The notes under the pieces: model-generated
Databases searched by the model: none
Seen by the model: the letters and a program-made list of their open reading frames with translations, nothing else
Told to the model about the DNA's origin: nothing
Made by a program: the position numbers and the translations under genes
Assembly (NCBI RefSeq): GCF_910592395.1
Contig: NC_088311.1
Coordinates: 2,792,501 to 2,856,500, forward strand
Direction of reading: 5' to 3'
Length of the DNA stretch: 64,000 nucleotides
DNA from: Lineus longissimus
Lineage: Eukaryota; Nemertea; Pilidiophora; Heteronemertea; Lineidae
In this document: in pieces, positions 50,801-62,894 of the stretch
How positions within the stretch are numbered: position 1 is the first letter of the stretch
Layout: the number at the start of each line of letters is the position of its first letter

Positions 50801-53191
50801 AACCCTCTGTCACCAATATTGAGGTGTAACTTGTAAAAAAATCCAGAGAAAGATGCAGATACGAGTGAAACGGTTCCATTTGTTGATTTTTCAGTATGTT
50901 CAAGTCATCATTTAGACATTATTATCAATATATCATTTGTCCAATACTTAATCTGTCTGACAGTATACCCCATCCATGACAAACGAAAAACATGACCATC
51001 GACGAGACAATGGTTCACCTGTTGACTCAACCACCAACTTGATCCAAGCCCAGAGGAGCTTCTCTCGCCTTTGATGTTGACACCCACAGGACACTATTCA
51101 TCAAATAATATCGAGAGGTTAACTTTTTTAGATTGCAGTTGAGAAGAAATTGAGTGGACCTGCAGGCTAGGTTTTGTAATCTTTCATGCAAACCTTATCA
51201 TCAAACCCCATTAGGGTACTCAAGTATTATCGAAACATGAAACACAAAATACCAGACGGCAGAAAGAACTGCAGTCGAAATCATATACACCGTATCGTAC
51301 AAATTCCATTGCTGAAGGAAATGTAGAGCTGAGGTTTTTACATAAAAGGGAGACTAAACTCCATCTAACCAATTACATGATGTTACTTGAGGCAATGATA
51401 GGCCTCTAATCACTGTTTTGTATATTGCATGTCCTACAGATCAATGAATGAATCTAACTTACTTGCTGAAAGTTGAGTTCATTGAGAGGTAGACACTGTT
51501 CTTCCACAAGTTCCACAGCACCAGTCTTTTTACCTATACGTTCCGCTTCCTGTGCTAAGTATAAGTCCAGCACTGGAATACCACGCGATTTAACGTCCAT
51601 TTCCGTTAAAGAATTCACCATCAGCATCACCCAAATTGGTCGTTTACGCTCCCAATCTCCAGCTATTGCTTTGAAAAGGGAATCTGCGTAGACACCCCGA
51701 CCACGCTGATCTGCCGTCACCCACGACGGCAACTTGTCTTTCACGTATTCCAAATGGCGTTTCAAACGCTGATAGATGTCCTTCGGTAAAATATTCGATA
51801 GATTTTCTCCATGAGGTAACTGTTGACACTTGGCAAGAGCATACATTGTGTAAGGATCCGTCAGATCCAGTTCAAAGAACACATATTCGGATTGTTTAAA
51901 TGCTTGTTTGGTATTTTCTGGGATGAAATCCCAGACTTTAGTGTAAGGAACATGAATTGTGCCGAAAAAATAGGATGGAGGATCCCTGTCAATCTTCCAT
52001 AGGAATGAATTTAAGGAACTTTGCTGAAATGAGAAGAGATTTGGAAATAAGGTGAAAATATTGAATATATATCATTTCTTAAAAATCCAGATTCTTCTTG
52101 AACTAGTCAAGAATCTTTCATCATATTGTGTGTCTTTATCACACAATGAGTTAATTTCCATCAAGTTAGGCATGACAACGGTTAATATAGATAATCACAA
52201 ATAGGGAAGAACATAACAACTTATTACTGCTATCTAGGGCAAGTACAAGTACTATTTGGAAACAAATTAGCGTAAATTATAAAACTGGTATCATCTTTTG
52301 AAACAGATAATAAAGGGATTATTGTCAACGTCCAATCGATTTGTACAAGGATATCAATTGGTATTTAACTAATGGCCTTTGAAGTCATTATTTGCTTTCA
52401 CGGTGAAAAGCATAGGACTTGGCTTTATTTGAACTCAACACACCATTGCAAGAGGTTCTCCACACAAAGCTACTCCAGATCAAGGTGGGCTGATCGTCAA
52501 CCAATTCAGTCAAACTATCAAATAAAAGGTGTAAAGCCCGGAAGACTTTTTATGCAGTTTTAATGTCCTATCTCACGATTTGGGAAGGAGGGATGGCCCA
52601 TTCACCAACTCCGCTGGATGCCTCTCTGGCATGTGCATGACAGGCAACAAAACAACTAGACCAACCAACGCAATGAAAGCAGACGGCAGAGTTGACATAC
52701 GGACATGGCGCGCTGGGACATTTTTTAGGAGAAAGTTGTCCACTCGTCTTTTACCGTTGGTGAGGTGACGTTCCCATATCAAAACGTATAAGATTCACAC
52801 TGCCGCTGTGCTCTAGTATAGTCTCAGCTTACGCTGACGCCCCAACGGCAAAACCATCGAAATTATCGGCAGACGACACTGCATTCAAATGTCCTCCTAT
52901 GCTGTGACTTTACTTTTTTGTAATAGATAAGCCTAAGGACAGTTTGTGATTGGCAGCCTAAACATTCAAGAAAACTGAATACGATAGTTAATTTAATTCG
53001 TAACTTATAAGTGAGAAGGTGTAGACAAGATTTAGAATCATGATAGAAAATATGTGACGGGACAAGACGGACTCTTAAAGGATAAAGACACTTACGTTAG
53101 TTGTATGGTCACAATCTGGTCCTGGTTGTCCCTTCACTGCTGCAGTATACCACATAGTGAAAATACTGAGTAGAACCCAGTGCATGATCAT
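32876..53191 (-). CDS. TRABD2B-like (TIKI): TIKI family Wnt-inactivating metalloprotease (TRABD2-like)
   Basis: Secretory-pathway protease of the TraB/PrgY fold. TIKI enzymes cleave the N-terminus of Wnt ligands and block signalling; TIKI1 is a Spemann-organizer factor needed for head formation in Xenopus. Exons, phases consistent: 53096-53191, 51463-52023, 37056-37380, 34234-34327, 33791-33913, 33259-33384, 32876-33023 (490 aa). A signal peptide begins [16 protein letters not shown]; a second ATG two codons on is possible. The core shows [52 protein letters not shown] and [15 protein letters not shown]. Both family G-X2-H motifs are present (GTIH and, across an exon junction, GAGH), so activity is expected. 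An Arg/Lys-rich stretch, FNELWVRLE and a short hydrophobic C-terminus ([10 protein letters not shown]) end the protein, as in membrane-tethered TIKIs. Intron 2 (37381-51462) is 14 kb. Which vertebrate paralogue is closest cannot be told. Confidence 0.94.
33074..33235. repeat. 81-bp tandem duplication in a TIKI intron
   Basis: Two adjacent copies (33074-33154 and 33155-33235) starting AATCAGGACA and ending GTTAGGCTAA, with only a few base differences. It lies between the last two TIKI coding exons. Confidence 0.9.
33546..33599. repeat. 12-bp minisatellite (GGAGGCTTTTAC)x4.5
   Basis: Four perfect units plus half a unit inside a TIKI intron. On the plus strand it reads as a Gly-Phe-Tyr-Gly repeat, but nothing else there looks coding. 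Confidence 0.9.
34328..37055. other. TIKI intron 3, no gene seen
   Basis: 2.7 kb between coding exons. Two plus-strand frames of about 110-125 codons at 35671-36396 have no recognisable domain and look like chance. Confidence 0.45.
42419..42722. repeat. Imperfect tandem duplication, about 155 bp
   Basis: The phrases 'atgacaa/gctgtggtc', 'aaataccaccaagaagttg', 'gtatgaa', 'gccatgaaga', 'tttttgag' and 'cattaaaataaaggct' recur in the same order about 155 bp later, with substitutions and a deletion. Confidence 0.75.
44403..44640. promoter_or_regulatory. Cluster of three CACGTG E-boxes and one TGACGTCA CRE
   Basis: CACGTG at 44403-44408, 44551-44556 and 44635-44640; palindromic TGACGTCA at 44600-44607. 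The segment 44470-44640 is also richer in CpG than the surrounding intron. It may be an intronic enhancer or alternative promoter of the TIKI gene. Function is inferred from motif density only. Confidence 0.4.
45235..45307. repeat. Perfect 21-bp inverted repeat with 31-bp spacer
   Basis: TGTCTGTTGACTGTGCTTTA plus one A (45235-45255) is exactly complementary to 45287-45307. The spacer holds a second copy of TGTGCTTTAAGAGAGA. It would form a strong hairpin in DNA or RNA. Confidence 0.85.
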
Positions 53192-53520
53192 AAATTACTG
53201 TAACTAGTCCCATTGATGAGGACTCCACGATAGTTCCAATGATCTAACTCGGACAACCCCGTATCAATAAGGACGTTATCCTAATCCTCGAGTCCGACGA
53301 ATGATTTCGTGTCGTCCGATCCATTCTGTATAAATACTTCCCTTTGCGCCCCAGGCTACTAAGAAATACGCAGTTTCACTACCGAACTGAGACCACGAGT
53401 CGCGAGCTTGCGCTATTGCCGGCCAAATTCAAAGTGCCAGTAGCGCGTATTTCGATGGTCGCGCTCTGATTGGTTAAACCTAGATAAATATAGCGCGTTT
53501 CTTTTGACAGTGGGTGGCGA
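53192..53520 (-). promoter_or_regulatory. Probable TIKI promoter region
   Basis: The CpG-rich stretch 53395-53530 lies 200-340 bp upstream of the TIKI start codon. It carries a CCAAT box read on the minus strand (ATTGG near 53469) and several GCGCG elements. The transcription start is unknown. Confidence 0.4.
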
Positions 53521-54584
53521 CTTGGGCGCTAAAATCCTCGCAGAATGGCACCTCGTGGAGAAAGCATTCTAAACCTTTGACCAAACGCCACTCCAAATGT
53601 TTTCCTACAGAACTGTTGATTACAAGTATACATGTTTAGGTTCTTACAATCTTTTAAGCGGCGTGACTCAAAGGCCAATATCAAAGGCACCGCCGGGTAC
53701 TTCCAGGCGGTACTAGAACTGATTCACTTTATACTCGGAAGGTATAAGTATACACCTTCATGCAACCACCAAAGTTCCGCACCCCTTAAGTTTCAAAAAC
53801 AACCAACAGTCTACTTATATTTGCCAACAATCTTTACAAACGAAGACCTAATGATTCGCACTTTTTATGCTCCGTTCCTATCATTCTAATCATGGCTGCC
53901 ACGAGATAAGGGAATTAAGGAATTGAGGTTGAATATTATCACTGCTTTTGAGAATGACAGCCAGGGACTGGGAACTGTCCAGTGGTTTGGACCGAAAGGT
54001 TCTTATAAGTATATATTGGTATCTCTGTTCTGAAACTTCATGCACGGACGCGCCAATGAACTTCCGGCGGACGCGTGCTGGTGGCGCTTCGGGGATGCCC
54101 CTCTCGGACCATTCTTGTAGTCAGCCGCCAAGGGCTCCCGTAGCCCCTCCCGTGACGGAACATTATCACCTTCATTGTCCTTCAAGTGTCATCATCCGCC
54201 TAACATCACGAGTATCCTCAGCAATCGCACTTCAGATGACCACGTAGTGACAACTCCGACACCTTTCAATAATTGCCATTATCATGTTCAATTTTCCATG
54301 AAAAAGAGAGTTATTGTTTTGCACCTGCATGAAGTACACTCCGAGCGTAGTGGATCAGCCTCCTCCCTCCCCCTGATAGGATGACTTATGGACTGCCTCG
54401 TGAGTCTAGCGCGAAGAAGACAAGCTCAATGGGGAAGAAGAACTATTAAACGGACTTTCTGTCACATTCGAATAAAACTGTGAAAATAGCTCATTGTACA
54501 CTGTCCTTGCATTCACGTATTCGTTGAACAGCAATACCTAATCAATTGGGATCGCACGATTCGCAGCCGGTCGAGGCTCCTGGG

Positions 54585-54659
54585 GCAGTCCATTTCGTCA
54601 CCTGATCGTCCCTTCTCATGGGCGACAGGATGAGGCCGGTCCACTGCGTCCGGAGTGTA
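54585..54659. repeat. Direct repeat, copy 1 of 2
   Basis: Begins GCAGTCCATTTCGTCA and ends CCACTGCGTCCGGAGTGTA. A copy about 80 % identical with a 6-bp deletion lies at 55173-55241, 588 bp away, in the same direction. They may be parts of one old mobile element. Confidence 0.65.
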
Positions 54660-54671
54660 AGCCGGTCCACG

Positions 54672-54740
54672 GGGCCTTGGTCACATGGGTTTCCGTGATG
54701 TTGCCTTTGGGCCTCAGTAACGTCCCAGCATCGCTTGAAC
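54672..54740 (+). pseudogene. Possible gypsy-type reverse transcriptase fragment
   Basis: A plus-strand frame reads WVSVMLPLGLSNVPASLEQ, close to the conserved RT motif VMPFGLxNAPATFQ of Ty3/gypsy elements. Only about 20 residues align before similarity fades. If real, it is a relic unrelated to the intact element at 2690-11759, whose motif is LPMGLSISPSIF. Confidence 0.4.
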
Positions 54741-56044
54741 AGGGTTTTTTCGGAACCGCTGACCAATAATTCCATAATCATTCAGTGACAAGCTTTTAGT
54801 ATTAACATCTGAAAAGTTAATTAAGTTTTTGATTGAACGGCGAAATATCGCACAGAATTCGGCAGAGATACGGACATCAAAGGCGGCCCCTGAGGTTGCC
54901 CGCAATGGGCGTCACCCAAGGCCCTAAAGCCTCGCAGCCGGGAGGAAACCAACTGCTCTTTCCCAAACTTGTACCACTTCCCGAAGACATCCGAGATCGG
55001 GCCGCATGTCAAAATGGATGTTGCTTGACATTTGCCTCACAGCGTTCTTTACGGGCGATGATGTTGGAAAAGGCAAACGTAGGATAGGCACGAGTTCCCA
55101 GGACTGTCAGGATTTGGCTAGGAGACGAATAGAATCCAATTTTAGTTCAGACTCCTGCCCTTAGACTCTCATGCAGTCCATTTCGTCATCCTGATCGTTC
55201 TTCCTCGATGGACGAAGCCGCTCCACTGCGTCCGGGGTGTACCTGTCCTAGACCTGTCTCGTCTTTGACGCTTCTTGCGTGATATGGTCAATGCCGAGAT
55301 TCAGTTTTCTACGAGGACGGGTATTGCAGAGGTTCATTTGTCTTCCATTCTAACTTCCACATGTATTCCCTCATAAGCCTACTCCGCACATGGTTATCTC
55401 CAGGAAGAGATTAAACACAGCAGACGACAACACAAATGTCGTCCCTCCTGAAAATAACCACCAGTCACAACCAAGACAAGACAGTCTTGGGAGGCTTTTC
55501 GGCAAGGGGGGGGGGCAATTTCTTCTGGCTGTGTCAGCGTGTCACCGAGACAGGACCAAACCCGCCATTCATCATCAAGAAACAATTCATCGAATTCGAG
55601 TAGAACAAGCCTTTTGACTCAATATCTTCAGAGGGAAATTGATTATGGGATGCAAGGGATTCTCCTTACAATCTTGTCTCTATAACTCTTCGTAAATCTA
55701 ATGAATTTTGAATGGAATCGTGATAATTTGAGATGCGACACTTCCGATCAATGAGAGGATTTAATTGGTCCTTTTATTGATTGATTTAAAGGCTATTGAT
55801 GTTGTAAATTATCCTTTGATGTTGGACCTTTGATTCAAATAAGATGTGATAATGGGAAAGGGGGCTTCAACACGTGTTAGATATCGGGTAGATTTGTGCC
55901 ATGGAAAGGTGCAAAATGGCGCTTTGTCCTCTAATCTTTCATCATATCTCAGTTACGCCTCTTAGGTCTCTGACAATTGACATCTGGTAATATGAGCCCC
56001 CTGGCGCTGACCCCTAGGGAGTTCTCCAGGCGTTTCTCCCCGAT

Positions 56045-56142
56045 CGTCACCCCTGGAGCACTACCCATGGAAAGTCCTCGCCCCTGGAGCCTACCCCAAG
56101 GAAAGTGGTCGTCCCTGCAGCATTCCCCAAGGAAAGTCCTAA
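56045..56142. repeat. 31-bp imperfect tandem repeat, three units
   Basis: Three units with the pattern 'cg-cccctggagc-ctaccccaaggaaagtcct'. Unit starts are at about 56045, 56079 and 56110. Confidence 0.75.
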
Positions 56143-58175
56143 CGAGTTTCTCCTAAATTGTTGGCCCTGCAGCACCGGCAAGTTCTCAAAGAAAATGGCC
56201 TGTTTATAACCATTGATGATCTAATTGGAAACCATTCCTTGGAACTGTCTGAAGTATCTGCAAAGTAATCAGTATACACCTATAAGAATATTTACTGAAA
56301 TTTGCATCCCGGAATAAAGATGCAAAAATTCTTCCAGCTGAAGTATAAACTAATATTATCATACCCAAGCAATTCTTTATACAAAGTGCACCGAATATGG
56401 GAAATTCTCCCTGGTCAAAAGAGCCCAGCATCCCACAACAAATGACCTTCAGTTCAAGTGTTTATGTAGGGAAGCATGGGTTACCCAGAATTTTACCCAC
56501 TTGTACCCGAAGTGCTCTCCCAATACCAAGATCATCATAATTGCCCTGATTTTGCTGCTTCCCATGATTATTCATGACGGCTTGACTCTGGCCTCACTTC
56601 TCACCATTATACTACAAGCAGTTCTGAAATCTTCTCATGGATGATCTTCAGGCTCTCATTCTTAGTCTTCTACGAAATTCATAAAAGAATTTAAATCTCT
56701 TTGGCTGTGAATGCAATAAAATACTTACAGATCATCCTGATGAGATGTGGACGTTCCTGGTAACTGAGTGAATACCAAGGCAAGCTCTCCAAACTGAGTA
56801 GGGACATTCTTAACCTTATGTGGTCTCAAAAACTTTGGCTGAAAACTGACTCACACAGCTATAGTTGCCAACAACTTTAAACTACTTTGATATACACTAT
56901 AGATAGCAAAAATCAGGAACATTATTAAACCTGCAAAGACTGAACATGAATCAGAAGATTTCAGAACTGCCTTTAGAATGTACGCCTGTCACTAACCATT
57001 CATGCTCTAATGATGTGTTACACGACCTCCACCAAGGAGCGGTGTTCGATAAGTCGCCAATCAGTCCGATAATTAACATGACACAATCATTTATGATTGG
57101 TTCTATTTGTAATGGTAGATCCTTTGATCTTTGACGCCGACTCTAATGCCAGTTTTCATCATTTGTGACCAGGATATCGTAATATCATGAAATCTGTCAG
57201 TGAGGATAATAGACCTTTTATAACGCCTCTTGGTCTCACCTTGAAGCCAGAAGAGGAATCAACAAACTCACAATGAGACATTGATTAGAAATCAAACCAT
57301 CTGTGTTAACCATTAAATGCCTTAAACAAGGCACAAGATGACTCGAGGGGGGTGACAACAATAATTTTAAGCCAAGAGGTACTTTATGTTATTGTGTTTA
57401 TTTTTTTATCCAAATTTTTCAAGGTCCATATACACATAGTCAATGTTACAAAAGTTTACCACTTTGAGCACATTAAGTTATAAAACTATGCTTACATGAA
57501 GTTCTGCTTTGCCTCTAAAACTTGGTATCCGTTCATTCCCCAACCCCCTCCCCCAAAATGGGGGTTACAGTACCATGACCTAACGACTGTGTACCTTGAA
57601 TGTAAATCAGGTAACAATAAACCATCATCATGATTATAAACATCTAAATATCAGACTAAAGAAAACAAGTCTTGGCGGAAGTTGCAGAACTGCTTACAGA
57701 ATCCTACTTCAATACACCTAGAAAAACATACCATTGGGAGGATCTTTAAACACTTGGCTCCACAACACCTACACTTCAAGAACAGAGTTTATAGTTTCTG
57801 GCTCCAAAGTAATAATAATCGGGAGAAGAATAACTTTCGTCGGTACTGAGAACCAAAACCACAACAAGACTACTGAGAGTTCAGAAAGAGCTCTGTTATA
57901 CATTTTCACATTCTGTGCCTTTTTTATTCGACTTATTCCTAATAAAGTAATTGAACTCTTTTGCTCATTTGTGCACGTTTGTTTCTTGCTTACAAGACAT
58001 TCCTGCCTTACACTCATACACATACCAGTGTACATTTCTTTCATTTTAAACAATATCCAATATGTTTTGTAATGTCCAATCCATCTTTTCAGTCAGCACA
58101 AAACGTGTGATAGCACATTCAATATCAAGCGCTAAATGCATAGTTCCTTCTATTCACTTAAGTCTGATTAGGCCC

Positions 58176-61100
58176 TCATTTCGTTCCTCGGCCCTTTCCG
58201 AATGGTTTGTTAGGTGGTCCTCCTCGGCCACCCCCTCGTCCTCCACCACGTCCACCACCACCCAACATACCTGCAACGACAAGAGAAGACAGTGCATCAG
58301 ATTGATTAAAATACAGAATTTCCATTAGAGTAGTGGTGAGTTGTCATACTGGTGTTATAAAGTGGTAAAAACCTTTACATGTAGTCTTTTTCTTTCTGCT
58401 CAAGTTGCAGTCACATCAGGATATTTTCAGCTACTCAGTCAGATTAGAGCATAGCAAATAAAGCAGAACTTCATACGAACTACACTCAACAGACAGTCTA
58501 CCCAGCTTAATGAAATGGGCTGGATTTCCATTCATTTCACATAATCATACAAAATTTGTCAACCTTCCACTTGAAATATCACAGAATGGGTGCATGTACG
58601 GTCAACTAAGCACAACAACAAACAACCACTGAGCAGGCCGACTATCCCCCACAACAAAAACAGTTCAAAATGATGATATTTGTCATGTTCCTGCGAGAGA
58701 TTTTATTCAAATACACAAAGTAGCATTTTTTTCTGTTATTTCTTTTCATATTCAAAGACACTCGGGGACAACATAGCTCTTTCATCATGTTAATACCAAT
58801 AATATAGCAGTTTTTTCCTTGAGTTCTTTACTGTGTGGAGACAGGCGGGGAAAACATAGCTTGAATTTCCACGGCGGGTAAATTGGATTATGCTTGGTCC
58901 TTAAGGACTTCCGGCTTGACACACTTTCTTGTTGAATAAGCTGACAGGTGTTTACAGTGGCCAATACAACACATACTCAATAATTCTTATCATTTTTTTC
59001 AACAAAATGACAAAGTTGAGAACAGAGGAAAATACTTTAGTTGCAATGTAGCATTTGCACAAGGCCTCAAAAGTGGCAGGTGCGGGCTAAAACCGCAGCA
59101 ATTCGTGGTAACTGGTGGTCTATGCTAGAGCAACTAAACTCCACTGCACTGATGGGCAGCAGTCAGTACTGGACTCAACCAGCCAGCACCTACAGGTTAT
59201 GCTAACCTTCATTCATAACCATGACTTTTTACGCAGATAATTGCACGTAAAGTTGTGGCAGTTCCTGACAGAGTTGTAGTACCCCGATTCTCAACATAGA
59301 CGAAAAGGACTTAGAACGAGATGGAAGCAGCTTTAGTCATCAGAACCACGTGCTATACAAGTATAAATCATCTTCTGCCAACTATCGAGTTCTTGTTCAT
59401 GCAATCTCAGCCTTAGGCGCACTTGTGGTAGAGACTGATAGCCAACTTAGTTTACACATTGCTCTCGAGGTAAAATGTCTGGTCGGGAAAGTCTCATGAG
59501 ACGGAGATTTTCTAAACAACAAGAATGAAAACTATTTGTTTTACACAATTCATGCATAAAAAATATCACAAGGTTTCTTTCGCTTTTCAACAATGATAAA
59601 CGAGTCTGCTCATTTCTACACCAGGCATATATCATCTCCAGGAGTAAGACAGCAGCATGATGGAATATGACAGCCTAAAAGCATGAAGATAACTGATGCA
59701 CATATTAACTGATGCATTGAGAAATATATTCGGTGGGAGGGTGGGGGGAAAGCGTTACTTGGATGGGATCAGGGATGACACTGATCAATGACACTTAGAG
59801 TAATTCACCGAGACTACTTCAGAAGAAGATTTAACAGACACGAAAGTAACTCCAAGCATGACCTCTCAAGTTTGATCGTAACTGCAGTCAATCAATCAAA
59901 TTTACATTAAGAACTTTTATAGATTTTTGTCTCCATGGTCCAAGATCAAAAGAAAAATTCCAATTGTCATTATCAAGCCAAATGATCCCAGGGCAACGCA
60001 ATACCCCTCAAACCCTCAATAAACTCCCAATATCAGGTTTTAACCTAAAGACCCATCAGGGCCAGGGGTCTCCTGATTGACCCATTAGCTATTGGTTTGG
60101 CAGCTATCGGTTCCGCGATGCTTGCTCTATGGATTTTTGACGGCCACGGTTCGAGATCAAAGGAGCCGCCATCGGGAAGCATTGATGACCTGAGAGTAGC
60201 TGTCAATCGTATGTCAATTGTTGTATGACAGTTGGTCCTGCTCACAGGGGAGTCGTGACTCCTTACGACAAGATTGAGCGGGCCAAGATTTAGGCATCAG
60301 ATTTTGTGTTTCTATCACTTCAAGTTTCCTCGCTATGGTGTATGGCAATATTACATTGTGGTTTAGTTGGATATGCAGTCAGACCCTAAGGTATAGATGC
60401 TAGACCTCACCTGAATAGAAGGCACTGTTCAGCTGATTAGCCGCTAACTAAAAGTATTAAACATGTCAGATGGAACAAACTGCTTGACAACTGTTTATCT
60501 CTAGGATGTAGTTAGGAGGGAAGGGGATCCGTATCTACCGTAGTTGCATGGTTCATGAAGGGGGCAACAAAATAAGCAGATGGCCGGGCTGAGACACAAA
60601 TTTATGGGTTGAGATTCATAACATGAACAAACTGGAAGAAATATGATGTGTGGAGAAGGATGCATACCTTCCAATCTGCATTCAAACAAGAAATGTCCAT
60701 GGCATGATCGAAACAAAAAACTGTTATAGGCAACCCCCCCCCCCCCCGCACAAAATTTGGCTGGTTTTCGGGGATATTTTTGTTTGAAACCAAGAAATTA
60801 TGAGTTTGTGTCTGGATTTTGCTGACCTCGCGCATGGGATAAAACTGATGAACCACATCAAACAAGTAGAAAAGGAACAATATTAAAATACTGACGAAAA
60901 AGCAAGGTGAAATACAACAAATCTATGGCCACTTAGTACTGACATGCAGAAGTTATCTTGAGCAAAAGAGTTCTTTTAAAATGCTGATTATTTATCTCAG
61001 CAATATTTCACTGTTCAACAAGTCTATAAAGATAACAGTAGAGAATGCTGGGTGTTCTGATAAAAACTGGCGGGCAGGTCATGAAAACTATTCATGTACT

Positions 61101-62875
61101 TTTTACTGCTCAATTTCTCTTCCAAACTGTCAAGATACAGATTTTTTAAAACATCACACGCTTTCAGCTATGCATGTTAATAATTTTATAAGGTTGTTCC
61201 CTAAGATTAGAATATGTCTGGTCTTCAAGACCTAGTAACACCAGTGCTGCCATCTTGTTGCGAGTCAAAGAACTGAAATGTTCCTTACCAAATTGCACAC
61301 CAGAATTTACTCCAGGCTTCACATTTTCAAAAATATTCAATTGTATTCCTTGAGGGCCTAGGACAGTTTCACACGTGTAGGTCCTTTTAAATGTTTGATT
61401 AAAGGAACAGTCCTGAATCTAAAATCTTGTGGACCTCTCTTTGTGGGTAATTGAGAACTATACAGACTATCAAACCCTACACTTCTGCTTTGATCTGAAG
61501 GGTCAAAAACTTTTACCAGAGAAGGCATAGTGTTTTGATGATGAAGACAATAACAATTTGATAGATATTTCAAAAAAAGTCTAAATTTCTTACCTCGTCC
61601 AGGTCCACCGCGGCCACCCCTTGGTCCACCACGCCCCCGCCCATCACCTCGACCACCACGGCCCCTATTTTGAATGGCCTCTTCCTTGACCATATCTATC
61701 ACTTCATCAGGAATACGTAAATATTTGATAGTGCTGCCTCGGATATAACATTCTGGCATTCGCCAAAACCTGTCACCATCCTGTGAAGAAAACAATCAGA
61801 TGTGAGTCGTGGCACCCACTTGGAACACTGTGCAGCAGTTTCTTAAGTTTCGCATGAACTGGTATTGAGAGATTGCATTTGTGTAGAGGAGTCTCACAGC
61901 CTAATGGGCAATTCCTTCTGGTCTATCTCATGAAGTTACCCCGGTCTAAAGTATAGATTTGTAATACTGCCCTTTGATTGAAGAAGACTTAACAAACACT
62001 GGGATGGGATGTTTTTTGAAATGACAAAGAACTAGAAGGAGGAGCATCAAAAATAAAGTTTGAAAGTGACATGTTCTTTGAAAGTAAACCCAGACTTACT
62101 CTTGATGTGCAGATGACTTCCCTGAGATTGATATTCATCCAGTTATCACAGCTGACAAGATGACCGTTGTATGTCTCACCATTCTTCAACTCAACCAACT
62201 GCAAAACAATAGATACATTGTAGCTTTGTACTATACCGAGTTTTTGAAAATGGTAACGGTTGGTACGAGAGAAGAAACACTGCCTGCACTCCGACATGTA
62301 CCCTTCACAAATCCTTACGTCGTTACGATACATGTACATGTGTATATCCAGTTTTTCAAGTTGATGGCTTATCAAAGCAGGAATCACAGAAACTACAGAC
62401 TTATAGGTAGGACTTGCAAGCTATTCAGGTGGAGTGGCCTTGGTGGTCTATTCAGTTTAAGTAAAGAGCTTAAGATGTTATGGCATGATGATGGTCAAGC
62501 CAGGTCTGCCATCTGCCAAAGAAGTGATCATTGTTTACTTACCATAGGGTGGTTAACAGCGGTCCGTAAAAGAGATAAGGGCAACTGAAAATAAACAAAA
62601 AAGGAAATACATCTAAGAACTTGGGATTACTGATGAACACCTCCACTGCCATGACTGCAGGAAGGACAACCAACTTAACAAGGCAATGCCCATGCCATGC
62701 ATGCTGCACGACAAAGTATACAGAGCATAAAATGCTGTTAATAAAAAACAACTAGTAAGGACAATCTGAAATAGGTACCGTTTACGTAACAAAGGCCTTT
62801 ATTCAGATTATTCTGAAGATATTTATAATGTAAATTACTTGAAAAGGGTATAAAAAAAACTAAGAAAATTACCAT
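58176..62875 (-). CDS. LSM4: U6 snRNA-associated Sm-like protein LSM4
   Basis: Subunit of the LSM2-8 ring on U6 snRNA and of the cytoplasmic LSM1-7 mRNA-decay ring. Five coding exons: 62873-62875, 62543-62584, 62100-62198, 61594-61780, 58176-58270 (141 aa; human 139). The first holds only the ATG. Sm1 is [20 protein letters not shown] and Sm2 is [13 protein letters not shown]. The C-terminal RGG tail ([18 protein letters not shown]...), a target of arginine methylation and a P-body factor in other animals, is split by the 3.3-kb intron 4; its last part ends [22 protein letters not shown] element (YY1 type, minus strand) lies about 10-20 bp upstream of the ATG. No defect seen. Confidence 0.97.
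58271..61593. other. LSM4 intron 4, nothing recognised
   Basis: 3.3 kb between the two RGG-coding exons. Apart from the 14-C run at 60734-60747 and other purine- or pyrimidine-rich patches, I see no gene or repeat. Confidence 0.5.
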
Positions 62876-62894
62876 TTCGATTCGTCAAGATGGC

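Larger units (their letters stand above)
37381..51462. other. TIKI intron 2 (14.1 kb)
   Basis: No nested gene recognised. It contains an AT-rich palindrome near 38756-38775, a tandem duplication at 42419-42722, an E-box/CRE cluster at 44403-44640 and a perfect 21-bp hairpin at 45235-45307. Long first or second introns in developmental genes often hold enhancers; that is inference. Confidence 0.55.
53521..58175. other. Intergenic TIKI-LSM4
   Basis: No intact gene. It holds a short retrotransposon RT-like remnant near 54672-54740, a pair of direct repeats (54585-54659 and 55173-55241), a 31-bp tandem repeat at 56045-56142, and the likely LSM4 3' UTR, with minus-strand AATAAA at 57398-57403. 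Confidence 0.45.

Noticed and set aside
54820-55087. Overlapping frames on both strands near 54.9 kb
   Set aside because: GC-richer patch gives open frames on both strands; no family resemblance could be confirmed.
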